Positions 12,001-21,329 of a DNA stretch of 64,000 nt are shown in pieces. Under the pieces are notes generated by a model, which had not been told where the DNA came from, ran no database searches, and worked only from the letters and a program-made list of their open reading frames with translations. A program made the translations under genes and the position numbers. The stretch spans positions 24,067,536 to 24,131,535 of the forward strand of contig NC_067198.1 of NCBI RefSeq assembly GCF_000699445.3, written 5' to 3'. How positions within the stretch are numbered: the stretch's first letter is position 1; each line of letters starts with the position of its first letter. The stretch is from Schistosoma haematobium. Taxonomy: Eukaryota; Platyhelminthes; Trematoda; Strigeidida; Schistosomatidae.

Positions 12001-14613
12001 AGTTGGTTAACTAAATTTTTATATTATAGTTATTTCTATTATTATCATATTCATTGTAATCTAGGTAGCTACTTTCATTATGCAGAAACTGTTGTTGGAT
12101 GAAGTAGGCCTAGCGTATATCTGTCAGACTTATGAACGATTTGCACATGTAGCTACTGTTTTGGACAAAATGGTGATCCATTTGGCGAGGGAGCAGTCGT
12201 TACGTCTTTTAAAACATGTAATACGATGTTACTTACGTCTTTCAGATGACTCACGGTAAGTTCCTACTGTATGGTAATGAAGATTGTATTTACAATGCAA
12301 ATCGTCACTAAGCTGTTTAGGTAAACAAAAGGCGTCAGTATTAACTAATATGTAATTATTTGTTAAGTCGGCTTGTTTTCAAACAGTTGAAGTTGCTTAG
12401 TGATTTAAATATGTATAATACAATGTAATTTTATGGCGCAATCTTAGATACTAAAACAATGGAAATTGTCTTCATTGACCTGTATTCTTACTTCATTACA
12501 AAGAAGAGTGTTGTAACTCGATAAATTTCAATAGGTTACTTTGCCAAGATATTAATGTTGGTGTTAAAACAGATCAGACCCAACGAAATAAATTTTGGAA
12601 AATAAAGCTACTGACTAACTGACTGAATATGTAAAACTAAGTTACGGATTTTATTTACAAAATATTGAACCATTATAATATGACTGCATTGCCTATCAAA
12701 TGACAACTAATAAGGATGTCACATCAACCATTAACTACTTACCTCTACCATTTGTAACATAAGTTTATCAAAAATTCCTATTACGAAAAGTGTTACTAGG
12801 AAAATTCAGATCCTCGTTACCCCATATTATAATATCTCTTATTTTTAACGGTGTCTACATACTACTTTGTGATGAGGTGTTATGTTAATGGGTGTTATTT
12901 TCCCCAAAAATCTCATATTATCAGTATAGGGTTGTGGAGATTGTTGGGTTTTATTCGACTGAGATCATGAATCAATCATTGTCTCTCTAGTGAGACAGGG
13001 ATCTACCTCAGACAATGGAAGATGGTCGTGCGATTTCGTGGATTGGTTGAGGTTAGACATCATTGGAAGCCGGCTCAGTGGTTTAGAGCTTAAAGTCCTG
13101 GGTTCGAATACCGCATGCAAGATCGTGGGTGCACACTGCTCAGGAGTCCCGAAATAAGTCGGAACGCCCGTCCAGTGCTTTCAGTGATGATTTAACATTG
13201 GTCGATTCATAATCTCAGTCGAAAAAATCTTATATATTAGGCTTTAAACATGATTCAGTGGCTTCACGAAATCCCTCCTGACATATGTGTTTCTGGTGGA
13301 AAAAAACGAAAATGAATTGGGTGGATAATGAAACTTCGAACATGTAGTTGGTATCCTAAAATATTTTAGCTAGTATTAGTTAATGAGTCGTCTCGATGCA
13401 AGAGCAATCCTTTTCAAAACATTCCCCAATGCTTTTAATTTGTGGTTTCGTGGTGACACACTTCTTTCACAAAGAAAAAACAAATATCGTAGCAGAATAA
13501 CATGAAGTCATTTATTTTGTGCCTTCTCCCCGGCTGTTTACAACTTAAAACTCACAGTAGTAATCATTAAAACAAAACAACTGTACACACTCTTAGGCTA
13601 TAGTGACTTGGCTTATTTCAGTATCAAGTGTTATTATTATTCGTTACGTCCATAACTAAAGTAAACAGTCGTGTTTTCCTTTTGAATATCTAATATTTTG
13701 TATCAGTTTGGCCTTACTGTAATCCAAATCCTAAAAATACCAGCAGTGACATCTCACTAATACAGGCTTATGTAACCGTTCTCGTAATGCGCTCGTTCAG
13801 TCAGTCAGCTACAACGTAGGTTCAGGCGCATATATGCATCGGTCCAAGTTGCCATACCTCATTAGCTCTCGTTAAATCCTAATGAAGTTTGTTTTCTCTT
13901 CTATGGATCATTAGTTTGTTGACAGATATTTAAAGGTGGTTGTTTTTATGTTGTCTTAAGTGGTAACTTGCTTTCTAGCTATTCAAATTATTCGAAAAAT
14001 AAACCGAACATCGTAATTGGTTTAAGAATGTCCTGAGTGTTTTCTCGGAAGACTAAGAATTATAATTTTCAAGGTATTAATTTTGACTATTTACTTCGCG
14101 ACAAACAAAAAGTGGTCATTTGGTATGTTTGTTCACATCTCTAAATATGATTTTATCGAATTTCATACTGTTGACTAACCATAAATGTTTTCTCACCCTT
14201 TTTGTTTTAGAGCTCGTGATGCTCTTCGAACATGTTTGCCGCAACAGCTTGTAGACGGCACATTTAGTAGTTTGTTAGAGAACGATGTCGCTACTAGACG
14301 ATGGCTTACACAATTAATTCGCCAGTTATCTCTTCGTGCAGTTGGTTCTGCGGCTACATCTAGCACTCCTGCTTCTAGTGTTAGCTCGGTTGATGTTAAT
14401 ACACTGAATACCACAAATGCCATTCGGGCTGCTCTTAAAACAAGTACTATTGCTTCTTCAGTAGTAACCACAGTATCTACTGTAAGTTCCTCTGGACCGA
14501 CAGTTTCAAACGTTACAGGTGCCCCGAGTAGTACATCAGGTGCCCAAGTGTCTACATCTGGTCCTATGTCTTCCAGCTCAGGTTTAGATCCTGCAGCATC
14601 TTCAAGTAACTGA
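96..14613 (+). CDS. CNOT9: CNOT9 (RQCD1/Rcd1), CCR4-NOT complex subunit 9, six exons
   Basis: CNOT9 is the armadillo-repeat subunit of the CCR4-NOT deadenylase that docks GW182/TNRC6-type silencing proteins. Exons read from splice sites and family similarity are 96-217, 258-378, 4537-4731, 11220-11315, 12065-12255 and 14211-14613. They sum to 1,128 bases, an exact 375-residue frame plus TGA. Recognisable blocks are [80 protein letters not shown] and [20 protein letters not shown]. Intron 1 is only 40 bases, and joining across it gives [10 protein letters not shown] where other animals have [10 protein letters not shown]. The ATG at 96 was chosen as the first in frame after a run without family similarity; ATG 144 is possible, and an upstream exon cannot be excluded. 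The family normally has about 300 residues. The extra length is a C-terminal tail of about 95 residues rich in Ser, Thr, Val and Ala (14,330-14,613). Confidence 0.93.
379..4536 (+). other. CNOT9 intron 2, no recognisable gene
   Basis: A 4.2 kb AT-rich intron from donor gtaagt to acceptor ctctaag. Small frames inside it resemble no protein I recognise, and I see no clear transposon coding sequence. Confidence 0.8.
5448..6664 (-). pseudogene. Reverse transcriptase remnant of LINE copy A
   Basis: Broken RT coding sequence in several frames. The upstream piece (6,664-6,140) holds the linker and the [17 protein letters not shown] block before RT motif A. The downstream piece (6,165-5,587) holds motif B ([19 protein letters not shown]) and the catalytic motif C ([10 protein letters not shown]), and then the [12 protein letters not shown] and [12 protein letters not shown] blocks. 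Motif A is deleted between them. Frame changes continue down to about 5,448. It is a dead copy. Confidence 0.8.
6633..7250 (-). pseudogene. AP-like endonuclease fragment of LINE copy A
   Basis: An open frame of 205 codons with apurinic-endonuclease-like motifs: LAAFNVRTL near residue 19, CCLSETRIQ near 51, [10 protein letters not shown] near 138 and [12 protein letters not shown] near 171. This domain nicks target DNA to prime reverse transcription. The C-terminal catalytic SDH segment is missing because the frame runs into a deletion junction near 6,660. Start taken as the ATG at 7,250, which matches the start of the two other family-1 copies. Confidence 0.8.
7602..7608. repeat. Target-site duplication, left copy
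   Basis: GTGACCA directly abuts the (TCAG)n tail of copy B. The same seven bases lie at 10,140-10,146. In the uninterrupted family-1 leader at 55,018 the site occurs once, followed by the sequence that here lies beyond 10,146. Confidence 0.85.
7609..10139 (-). mobile_element. RTE-like LINE, family 2, copy B, 5'-truncated insertion in copy A
   Basis: A second LINE family whose sense strand is minus. It begins inside the endonuclease C-terminus: the DNA from 10,139 downwards encodes [18 protein letters not shown], then a stop, then [12 protein letters not shown] with the SDH catalytic box. It runs through the linker and RT (9,872-8,062) to a 3' UTR and a (TGAC)n tail at 7,609-7,628. Both ends are bordered by GTGACCA (7,602-7,608 and 10,140-10,146), as expected for target-primed insertion with 5' truncation. 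It is closely related to the copies at 41.9 and 55.3 kb but lacks some of their lesions. Confidence 0.87.
8062..9872 (-). pseudogene. Reverse transcriptase frames of LINE copy B
   Basis: Three consecutive minus-strand frames. 9,872-9,174 is the linker with [17 protein letters not shown]. 9,177-8,554 is the RT core with [16 protein letters not shown], motif [17 protein letters not shown], motif [17 protein letters not shown] and motif [14 protein letters not shown]. 8,526-8,062 is the C-terminal region with [23 protein letters not shown] and [10 protein letters not shown]. Frame breaks near 9,175 and 8,540 and the loss of the endonuclease disable it. The YADD catalytic box is intact. Confidence 0.85.
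10140..10146. repeat. Target-site duplication, right copy
   Basis: Second GTGACCA, at the 5'-truncated end of copy B. Beyond it the family-1 leader resumes (attggtccatacgcc), continuing what stops at 7,602. Confidence 0.85.
10432..10515 (-). mobile_element. Short deletion derivative of LINE family 1
   Basis: A piece of about 80 bases in which a CCGACC..CTCACA segment like the family-1 leader is followed by a diverged version of the family 3' end (gcgcatatttatgcg ... ttgtaccaatatt). The same pairing recurs at 28,530-28,665. Confidence 0.5.
10516..13051 (+). other. CNOT9 introns 3 (end) and 4, exons 4-5, start of intron 5
   Basis: Apart from CNOT9 exons 4 and 5, I see no further gene. The sequence is AT-rich intron without recognisable coding content. 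Confidence 0.7.
13052..13235 (+). mobile_element. Sm-alpha-like SINE with decayed hammerhead ribozyme, copy 1
   Basis: A tRNA-derived SINE in CNOT9 intron 5. Box-A-like CGGCTCAGTGG (13,071-13,081) and box-B-like GGGTTCGAATACC (about 13,100-13,112) suggest an internal pol III promoter. Downstream lies a hammerhead-like fold: stem I GCAC(A)CTG near 13,131 pairing with CAGTGC at 13,173-13,178, and a GTC cleavage triplet at 13,170-13,172. The catalytic box is CTCAGGA instead of CTGANGA, so it is probably inactive. Confidence 0.7.
13790..13875 (-). mobile_element. 3' end fragment of LINE family 2
   Basis: Contains tcagtcagtcagctacaacgt and a following caagttgccatacctcattag stretch, which closely match the 3' end of family-2 copy B at 7,611-7,690 in the same orientation. 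No coding sequence is present. Confidence 0.6.
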
Positions 14614-15718
14614 AATACCGTCACACTAGCCTACTCTTTAGAAAGCCGTGCATATTTTATTTGAGATATGCTTAGTCTTATTATATGTACATAATTCTTT
14701 CTGATTTTCCTCCAACCGAAACTTTATTCCTACTTCTTTGGTCTAATCAGATGCAGTGAAAATCTTTAGAAAATGGTTAGTCACTTTGTAAAAAAACTTT
14801 CTGGCTTTCTAGCAAATTTGTTCACTTCAAGTATGTATATTTTGCAAGTGGCATTTTCGTGCTTGCTTATTCTGATACAGTTATGGGCGTCATGTACATG
14901 TTTCGTTTTTCCGTGTGAATCTCACATGAGCCGTAAAAACAACTTAACTTGTAACAATCTTACTTTATATTTTTTTATTTATTGCTGCAGTAAAGTGTCG
15001 GTATTCGGTTGGGAATGTAATTGTAGAGGAATTAGCTATCGAGTTGGGTCTCCATATTACTCTAGATACTTTTTGTGTAAAGTTTCTTGGTTTCGTTAAT
15101 TCTGTTAGCTCCAGGTTTGACTGATATTGAATGGATTCCATAAGATGCACTTCGTCCTCATTTAGTTCTTCTATGTTAAAACACTGGAATATGTATTTTT
15201 GACAGTGATATCTCCCAGCGCATCTGAAATGAATATCAATAGTTTACTGTAATACCATTTGTTCATTAACCTCACGTCAAAATTTATACAATACGTAGGT
15301 AGTGTGTTATTTCAGGGACTGTAACAAGGTCTTTATTCAGCTGAAACTAATGTTGATCCTAACACCTATTACCAAGTTATTTTTGATAACATATGAGAGA
15401 ACAACAGAAAATATGTCAAATCTCATATTAATTTGTCAGTTGCTAGGTGGAGTTATAGTCGTTAATGTAATTAAAACTAATAATAACAGGATCTTAGCAT
15501 AAAATGACATTGTTTCATATTTTTGGGGTTCGAAATCTCAGTTGGTCGTATTTCTGTAACCGGTGTGAGTGAAGCTTATTTTGTATCCATAGAAATAATC
15601 TTTACATAGTTTTGTATCAGTTCTCTAAGTATTAATACAGATTCTTAAGTGAGTCTATAAGATTTCCGACTGTACTGTTCTTAGGTTATAATATTCAGTC
15701 AAATTAATCTCTAAAATC
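14614..15718. other. Gene-free stretch between CNOT9 and SPATA22-like gene
   Basis: Probably holds the CNOT9 3' UTR and, in its right part, the downstream region of the minus-strand SPATA22-like frame. The frames in it have no recognisable similarity, and I could not place a confident polyadenylation signal. Confidence 0.6.
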
Positions 15719-16270
15719 CTAAAATGCATTGAACAAAATTCCACATGTAACGTTTTCGAGATAATTTTTAACTTGCCTGTATATATTTCCAACTCTGATA
15801 TCCGGTAATATCTCATCAAAATCATACAAAGCGCAATTTATTGTCTGGACCGTCTGTTTGTTATCATTTTCTTGCAGTACAAAAGATATACCAGGTATAT
15901 TGGTGAAAGCGTTACCCTTAGATACACACCGTCCAAATATCTCATACACAACTGGGCAATCAATGTTTTTTGACAAATAACTGCATATTCCCCGTAGTCT
16001 TCTTATCTGTATGGATATTACTTTTAAACTATTGTCACTAAATTTATACTGAGAGGATTCTGGGTCCTCAGGCGTAGGTAATTCGTATTGTGAAACAAAC
16101 TGGGTGGGAGTCTGATACTTTAACGGACGTAAGTAATTAAACAGTGAATAGATATTGCTCTCGTTATATCTTGTTGGAACTTTGTGTTCGTCATTTGAGA
16201 GGTTGAGTGTTTTTCCATTGTAGCTTCGTTTAGATAAGTCATATTGGTAAATGTGAGGTTTGGCGTTCAT
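15719..16270 (-). CDS. SPATA22-like protein, OB-type C-terminal domain
   Basis: A single uninterrupted frame of 183 codons outside any transposon. From about residue 85 it resembles the conserved C-terminal domain of SPATA22, the partner of MEIOB that binds RPA and single-stranded DNA during meiotic recombination. Cues are the alternating beta pattern YEIFGRCVSKGNAF, GISFVLQEND, INCALYDFDEILPDI and RVGNIYRQVKNYLENVTC, in the same order and spacing as I recall for the vertebrate protein (FLLRDG, VFYEID.ELP, RG..HRCVGNY). The first 80 residues are polar and not recognised. SPATA22 is much longer (over 300 residues), so upstream exons may exist; the frame stays open 5' of the ATG to a possible acceptor (gcatttag) near 16,300. 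The C-terminus stops about 35 residues earlier than I recall. It could be another OB-fold protein. Confidence 0.45.
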   Translation of the reverse strand: MNAKPHIYQYDLSKRSYNGKTLNLSNDEHKVPTRYNESNIYSLFNYLRPLKYQTPTQFVSQYELPTPEDPESSQYKFSDNSLKVISIQIRRLRGICSYLSKNIDCPVVYEIFGRCVSKGNAFTNIPGISFVLQENDNKQTVQTINCALYDFDEILPDIRVGNIYRQVKNYLENVTCGILFNAF

Positions 16271-16300
16271 TACATTTGATTTAATCTTCGCTAAATGCCA

Positions 16301-17745
16301 GAAAGTGACGCTAGTGGACGGCTTCAGACCTAAACTTCCAAAGATTGAATTATTATGAATAGATAGTTTATGGAATTTTTATTAAGGAGATAATTTCAGC
16401 CCGTTTGTCGCTTTATTATCTACAGAATAAAGTTAAGTACAATTTACAGAATAATTACTTCGTTAAAAAAAACTTCAATCGTTTAACATTTGACCGACAG
16501 GCGACAGCTGAAGTGTCCGAGTCGTCGCGAAAACTGAACAACGGTATTCAAATCGCGCCGTTCGTGGATATTTCTTTAGGCGAAGTATAACACCTCAAAG
16601 GTGAATTTAGGTTTGTTTGACTTACTAACGTTTATGTAATCCAATACATGATTATTTTTCTGACTAACATTATACCTTTCTTTGTTCTAAATCACTGGAC
16701 ACAGAGTCTTAGTTATGCATGTATTGTAGATAGTATTGTTTATTATAATGCCAAACAAAAGGGTTTGTAACTCCATGGTTGAAAAAGAGCGAGCCTTTTT
16801 TCAGAAGAAAGCTCTGCAGTCCTTATAGAATTTGAATAAGTGGAGAGGCTGTTAGTTTAAATAGTGTGATTTTTTAATATACCTTTAAGTAAACTCAGTA
16901 CGAGAAACCAAGTGGTCAGTAACATAAATAATCGAAGAACAACATTTAAAGAAGGTTCCTCGATGCTGAGAAATAAAGTGCTAGCCGAATCTTCCTTTGA
17001 AATCTTGGGACGATGTCATCGCCATAGCTTCCAGTAGAAAGTACAATAACTTACTTCTTACTACGTTATATATCTCCGAGTTAATCGCCTCTGTACGAGT
17101 CGCGACGAAATTAATTTTTTAGTCCGTGTACCCCTTTTGTTGACCTACTTTGATCACGTTTATAGAGCTCTGTCATTCTAAAGGTAAAATTGGAAAATGA
17201 ATGAGTTCCCAGGTAATAGTGCTAAGATCAATCAGTGTATGTGATACACGTATTAATAATGTTCATGATCGGTATTCCGAAGTTACCGTCTTCCAATCAA
17301 AACCAGCCGAAAGTTGCTTTACGTGAGTGCCGAACATCATCACAGATCTCTAATTTTGAAATTACGTCTATCATTAGAGTAACACTAATAACGAATCAGA
17401 CTATAATTCTACAAATGTTTACGTAACCTAGCAGTTTCATTGATAAACAAGATTATCGGGCCAATGTATGGACGAACGTTATGATGTCACAAGCATTCGG
17501 AACGTTACAACGCTTTAACCAGCAACACCTTTTTTAAACGAAATTTGCCAACCCAGTCAAGTTATAAGTGATGTTTGAATATACATTTGATAGGCTATCG
17601 ATATATCGTGAAGTGGTCAATCTAATCTGGCTAGCGGTTATAAAAATGAAACGTACCATACCTACTCATGATCTGATACAGATGCATAACCGAGCACCGT
17701 CAGCTACTTGAGTCCAGTAAAAGTAATACGATCAGCATCACATGT
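16301..17745. other. Gene-free stretch
   Basis: No recognisable gene. A 61-codon plus-strand frame at 16,405-16,590 and a 63-codon frame at 17,235-17,426 have no family similarity that I can see and are probably chance. Promoter of the SPATA22-like gene may lie at its left edge. Confidence 0.5.
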
Positions 17746-17749
17746 CGAA

Positions 17750-20100
17750 GACTTACAGAGCTATTGAATCTGGATCTCGCCTGAAGATCTGGTAGGTTAT
17801 CTCTTAACCATCAGTTCCAAAGTAGGTTGGTTATTTGTTGCGCTTCCTTCCATCTGTTATAAAAACACGTTCTAGTCGTCTGTGCTTTGTCGAATCATAT
17901 ACTTCTACGAAGTAACAATAATTTATTTGTCGCAAGTATATCCAGATTATCACAGTCATTAACTAGCCTTACGAGTGGTTACTTTAGCCTCTATTTAAAA
18001 CGTCTCCAAAGACTCCTCCGGTAGTGATTCTATGATTCGTCCCCACACATGGCAACTATGACTAGCTCTCGGAAGGTTCATTCACAATCTAAAGAAGCAT
18101 TTAATATCTTATTCTGGTCCCAACTACACACAAACTGTCTAAGACTGGTTTCAGCTCATCTGACGTTCGAAGCGTTGTTGCTAAATACATGTTTTGGGTG
18201 ACTCCTTCTAGCAACGAACTTCAGCTGAACGCATAAAAATTATTTAATGTTGAAGGTGTGGGCCATTTCGATGTGAACTTCTCTAATAGACAGGAAATTG
18301 AACAAAAAGCTGTATCGCTTTACAGCGAATCGCCTTCTCTCAGCGTTAAATAGATCAAAATAGTCTATATCACTATTGGTCTTATCATGGTCAGAATAGT
18401 CACTCTAAATGTAACATCTCTGCTGAGAATATACTGATTTAGCTTTTAACGTATCAACACTGGTTAATAAATGGTCAGTGGAGAACTGTTATTTTCCTGT
18501 CCGTATAATTCATTCGGAAAACCTATTATCATTGAACATACTGTGCCATCACAATAACATATTCATCATGCAACCTCTGACCACGGATGAGCCGGTTTTT
18601 CAAACAATTTAGTCTGCTCTGTTGGTGACGACGGGGTAAATCTTTTTGGTAATGCTCATTCGCTAACCGTGTTGATCTGGACATGGCATTCAAGGCTTTA
18701 CGATTTTAAATTGTTTCTGGATTTCTTCAAAATCCATCTTACATACCTGATCTAATTTAGCTCTCAGTTCATCTTTGGACATTGGTACATTGCACACTAT
18801 AAGTACCGTGATATCTTCGATGTCAACTGTTGGGAAGCCCACACCACGCAAGTGAGACTACAATGCCATCTGAGATATCGTTGGTACCGCCCTACTTAAC
18901 ATATGTAATCCCTTGACCTCTCATACATCTGGAACTCTGAGTGATGAAGAAAAATCTAAGGGGAAAACTTCTAGCTGGACCTCTTTACAATGAGATATTC
19001 TGCAATAAGCAAAGCGCGAGTTTGCACCGCCCTTCCACTATTTTTTCTACCAATACAGGCACTATTGCAAATGCTGCTTATCCTTGTACACGCCTAGCGT
19101 ATTCCTCCGTAAAGAATTGGGTATTAATATGAGCATTACTATTACAATCTCTCTGTTCCTCTCGCTTCCACTGTGAAATGGTATGGTATATCCATCCGCA
19201 GCATTTGACTGCACATGACCTCGGTGCTCGATATTTTCGTAATATGTGATTCACCCTCAGACAGACACTACACAACTTCTTTAGTGCGAATTTTATCCCT
19301 TCAATAATATCCTTGTCTCTAAACCTCCCACATTGGTCTAAAAGTGGTTTTCAGTACACAATAAACATGGCGACCCAAGAGTGCTTGTCTTGCATGTGGA
19401 GGGACATCAGACTCATATTGGCGAACGACATTCTCGCCATATACTCTGAATTGAGGCTTCTTTCAGTAACAACGGCCGACTTTATTTGGTTGTCATTAGA
19501 ATGATTTCCATAGACAAGCAATCCTTATGTAATATGAGCAATATCGGACTGTTATTTTGCAAATTCACAAAAGTCCATAAATGAAAGCCCTCCTCCCGTT
19601 TTAAGAGTTTTATATGCCACTTTCACCCATTCTCTTTGTAAGTGCAATGGGAGTTTCAAAGCCATAGTACGGATAGTTTCGTGGAATTCAGATTGGTCAC
19701 ATGGTTCATCTACTTAAGCTCACAAAACTGCACCTCCCGTGACAGTCTTCTCATATTATCTGGACTAGTCCCCTTAATACCAGAGGTATTCATCGTCTTA
19801 TCAACAAATGCACGGGCTACGATGTGCTTATGATCAAAAGCTTCCTCGATAAGCTCTTACATTTTACGATAGCCTTCTGCTGGTTCGAACAATGCGCGAT
19901 GAACTATAGTGTCCTTAGCTCCACCATCACAATGCTGAGTCAACTAGTTTAACCTAGATCGGAGTTCATCACATTCATCGAAACAGTCTTCGGAATTCCG
20001 TATGAGGCTTCAAACATTCATTGAACTACCATCAAACCTTATGATCTCTCTCACTTTGGTAAGTCTAAAGCCTTAGATATTATTGTTATATAGTCTATTT
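17750..20100 (-). mobile_element. Decayed BEL/Pao-type LTR retrotransposon (gag-pro-RT)
   Basis: Minus-strand translation, joined across several stops and frameshifts, follows the Gag-Pol order of BEL/Pao elements. Around 20,000-19,600 is a Gag segment (GAKDTIVHRALFEPAEGY, HKHIVARAFVDK). Around 19,330-19,180 is the Pao zinc-knuckle region (LCSVCLRVNHILRKY, then SCAVKCCGW). Near 18,870-18,790 is a protease-type stretch (LRGVGFPTVDIEDITVLI). Near 18,740-18,560 is the linker before RT (ALNAMSRSTRLANEHYQKDL, LKNRLIRGQRL). RT sequence below 18,500 is too decayed to read well. The many stops show it is an old, dead copy. No envelope-like gene is visible. Confidence 0.72.
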
Positions 20101-20739
20101 CAGGACTAACACCAACCTCATGTGAGGACGACATAGACTCAAACGACATCACTTTGTCTGCCAAAACCTGACTATAATCTTCTCATCCATTTTACAGTCA
20201 CGTTTCCAAATCAATTTCTCTTTTTAACTGAGCTAAGCGTACTTAAGCTAATTATAACTCCAACAAGGGATCCATTCGGTAAACGTTCCCTACTAACTTG
20301 CCATCACTATGACTTTCGGAATAGTGAAGAGACAATTCAGGGATACGAATAGTCTTTTGGTTTTTCTCTGTAAACATTTGGCAGCACTCAACGTAAGAAT
20401 TTCTGATGAAATACTGGTCGAAACTTTGTAGGATATCATTTGTCCTACAAACAAACTACTAGGATTGTAAACGCGATTCTGGAGATCCCAAGGTCTATGT
20501 GAGTGCTATGGTCGGACCAAGGATAACTTGGTTATAAACTTTATCTGTTTCAAAACGTAAAAACAATTAGATTAATACAATAATTAAAGGAATTATAGTT
20601 ATCAGTTGGAACGTACAAACATATTCACTAGCACTGCGTGTCTTATAAAAATGAATAAGTATTAAGAGTTATGCCAATATAATAGTATATTAATGTCCTC
20701 CAATCGGCAGTTCACATGCAACAGGGATAGTCTACAAAC

Positions 20740-20950
20740 AGATCAGATCCGATTAACGTGATGAGCGTTCAGGCAACGATTTGAATGGCTTGTCATGGAC
20801 ATAAATAAAAATCTCTACGACTGAATAACACCTTGAGTGCAAAAGAACTGTTAGCCAAAATAGCAGTCAGATACTTAAATCCAAACTCCAAGGTAGTTCC
20901 GTTATACGAAGCCGAAACTTGGAGAATCACGGTCTACTATGATATTGGTA
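20740..20950 (+). mobile_element. Small LINE C-terminal fragment
   Basis: The plus strand reads YLNPNSKVVPLYEAETWRIT near 20,874-20,935, a decayed version of the VLLYGAETW motif that follows the RT domain in RTE-like and related LINEs. Nothing else of the element is preserved. Confidence 0.5.
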
Positions 20951-20988
20951 TCGCTCTCATAGTAGACTCAATCCTAAAATTGTAGAAT

Positions 20989-21315
20989 TGTTATAATGTA
21001 ACTGCCTAATCTATGAGATCTAACACGGGAGTCACATGATTCGTCCTATCGTATGGGTCATCAGCATATGATGGAGAGTATATTCAGGCTGGAAATATAA
21101 CAATGTATTTAATATAGATAAGAAGCTGTTACATTAGTACAACCACGCCTGCAAGGCCAGGCCATACCATCCGATCCATTCGGACTAACTAAATTCGTCC
21201 TTTCCACCTTCTTCATCGTTAGGGTTTCCTCCGCGTTAAATGTTGAATATCTGTCTTCACAACTGTCTGGTGTTCGTCCTTGAGGATTGTGTGGCTAAGG
21301 CTCAGTGCCACTACA
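20989..21315. repeat. LTR-like repeat, left copy
   Basis: About 327 bases starting TGTTATAATGTAACTGCC and ending GTGCCACTACA, so bounded by TG..CA as LTRs are. A diverged direct copy lies at 25,807-26,136; shared blocks include attcaggctgga, ttccaccttcttcatcg and ccgcgttaaatnttgaatatct. It lies on the 5' side of the minus-strand BEL/Pao remnant and may be its 5' LTR, or it may be a solo LTR. Confidence 0.65.
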
Positions 21316-21329
21316 TTACTCTCCCACCA

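Noticed and set aside
14193..14624. A 143-codon minus-strand frame opposite the last CNOT9 exon
   Set aside because: It is a reverse-strand shadow of the low-complexity Ser/Thr tail and exon 6, which has clear family similarity on the plus strand.
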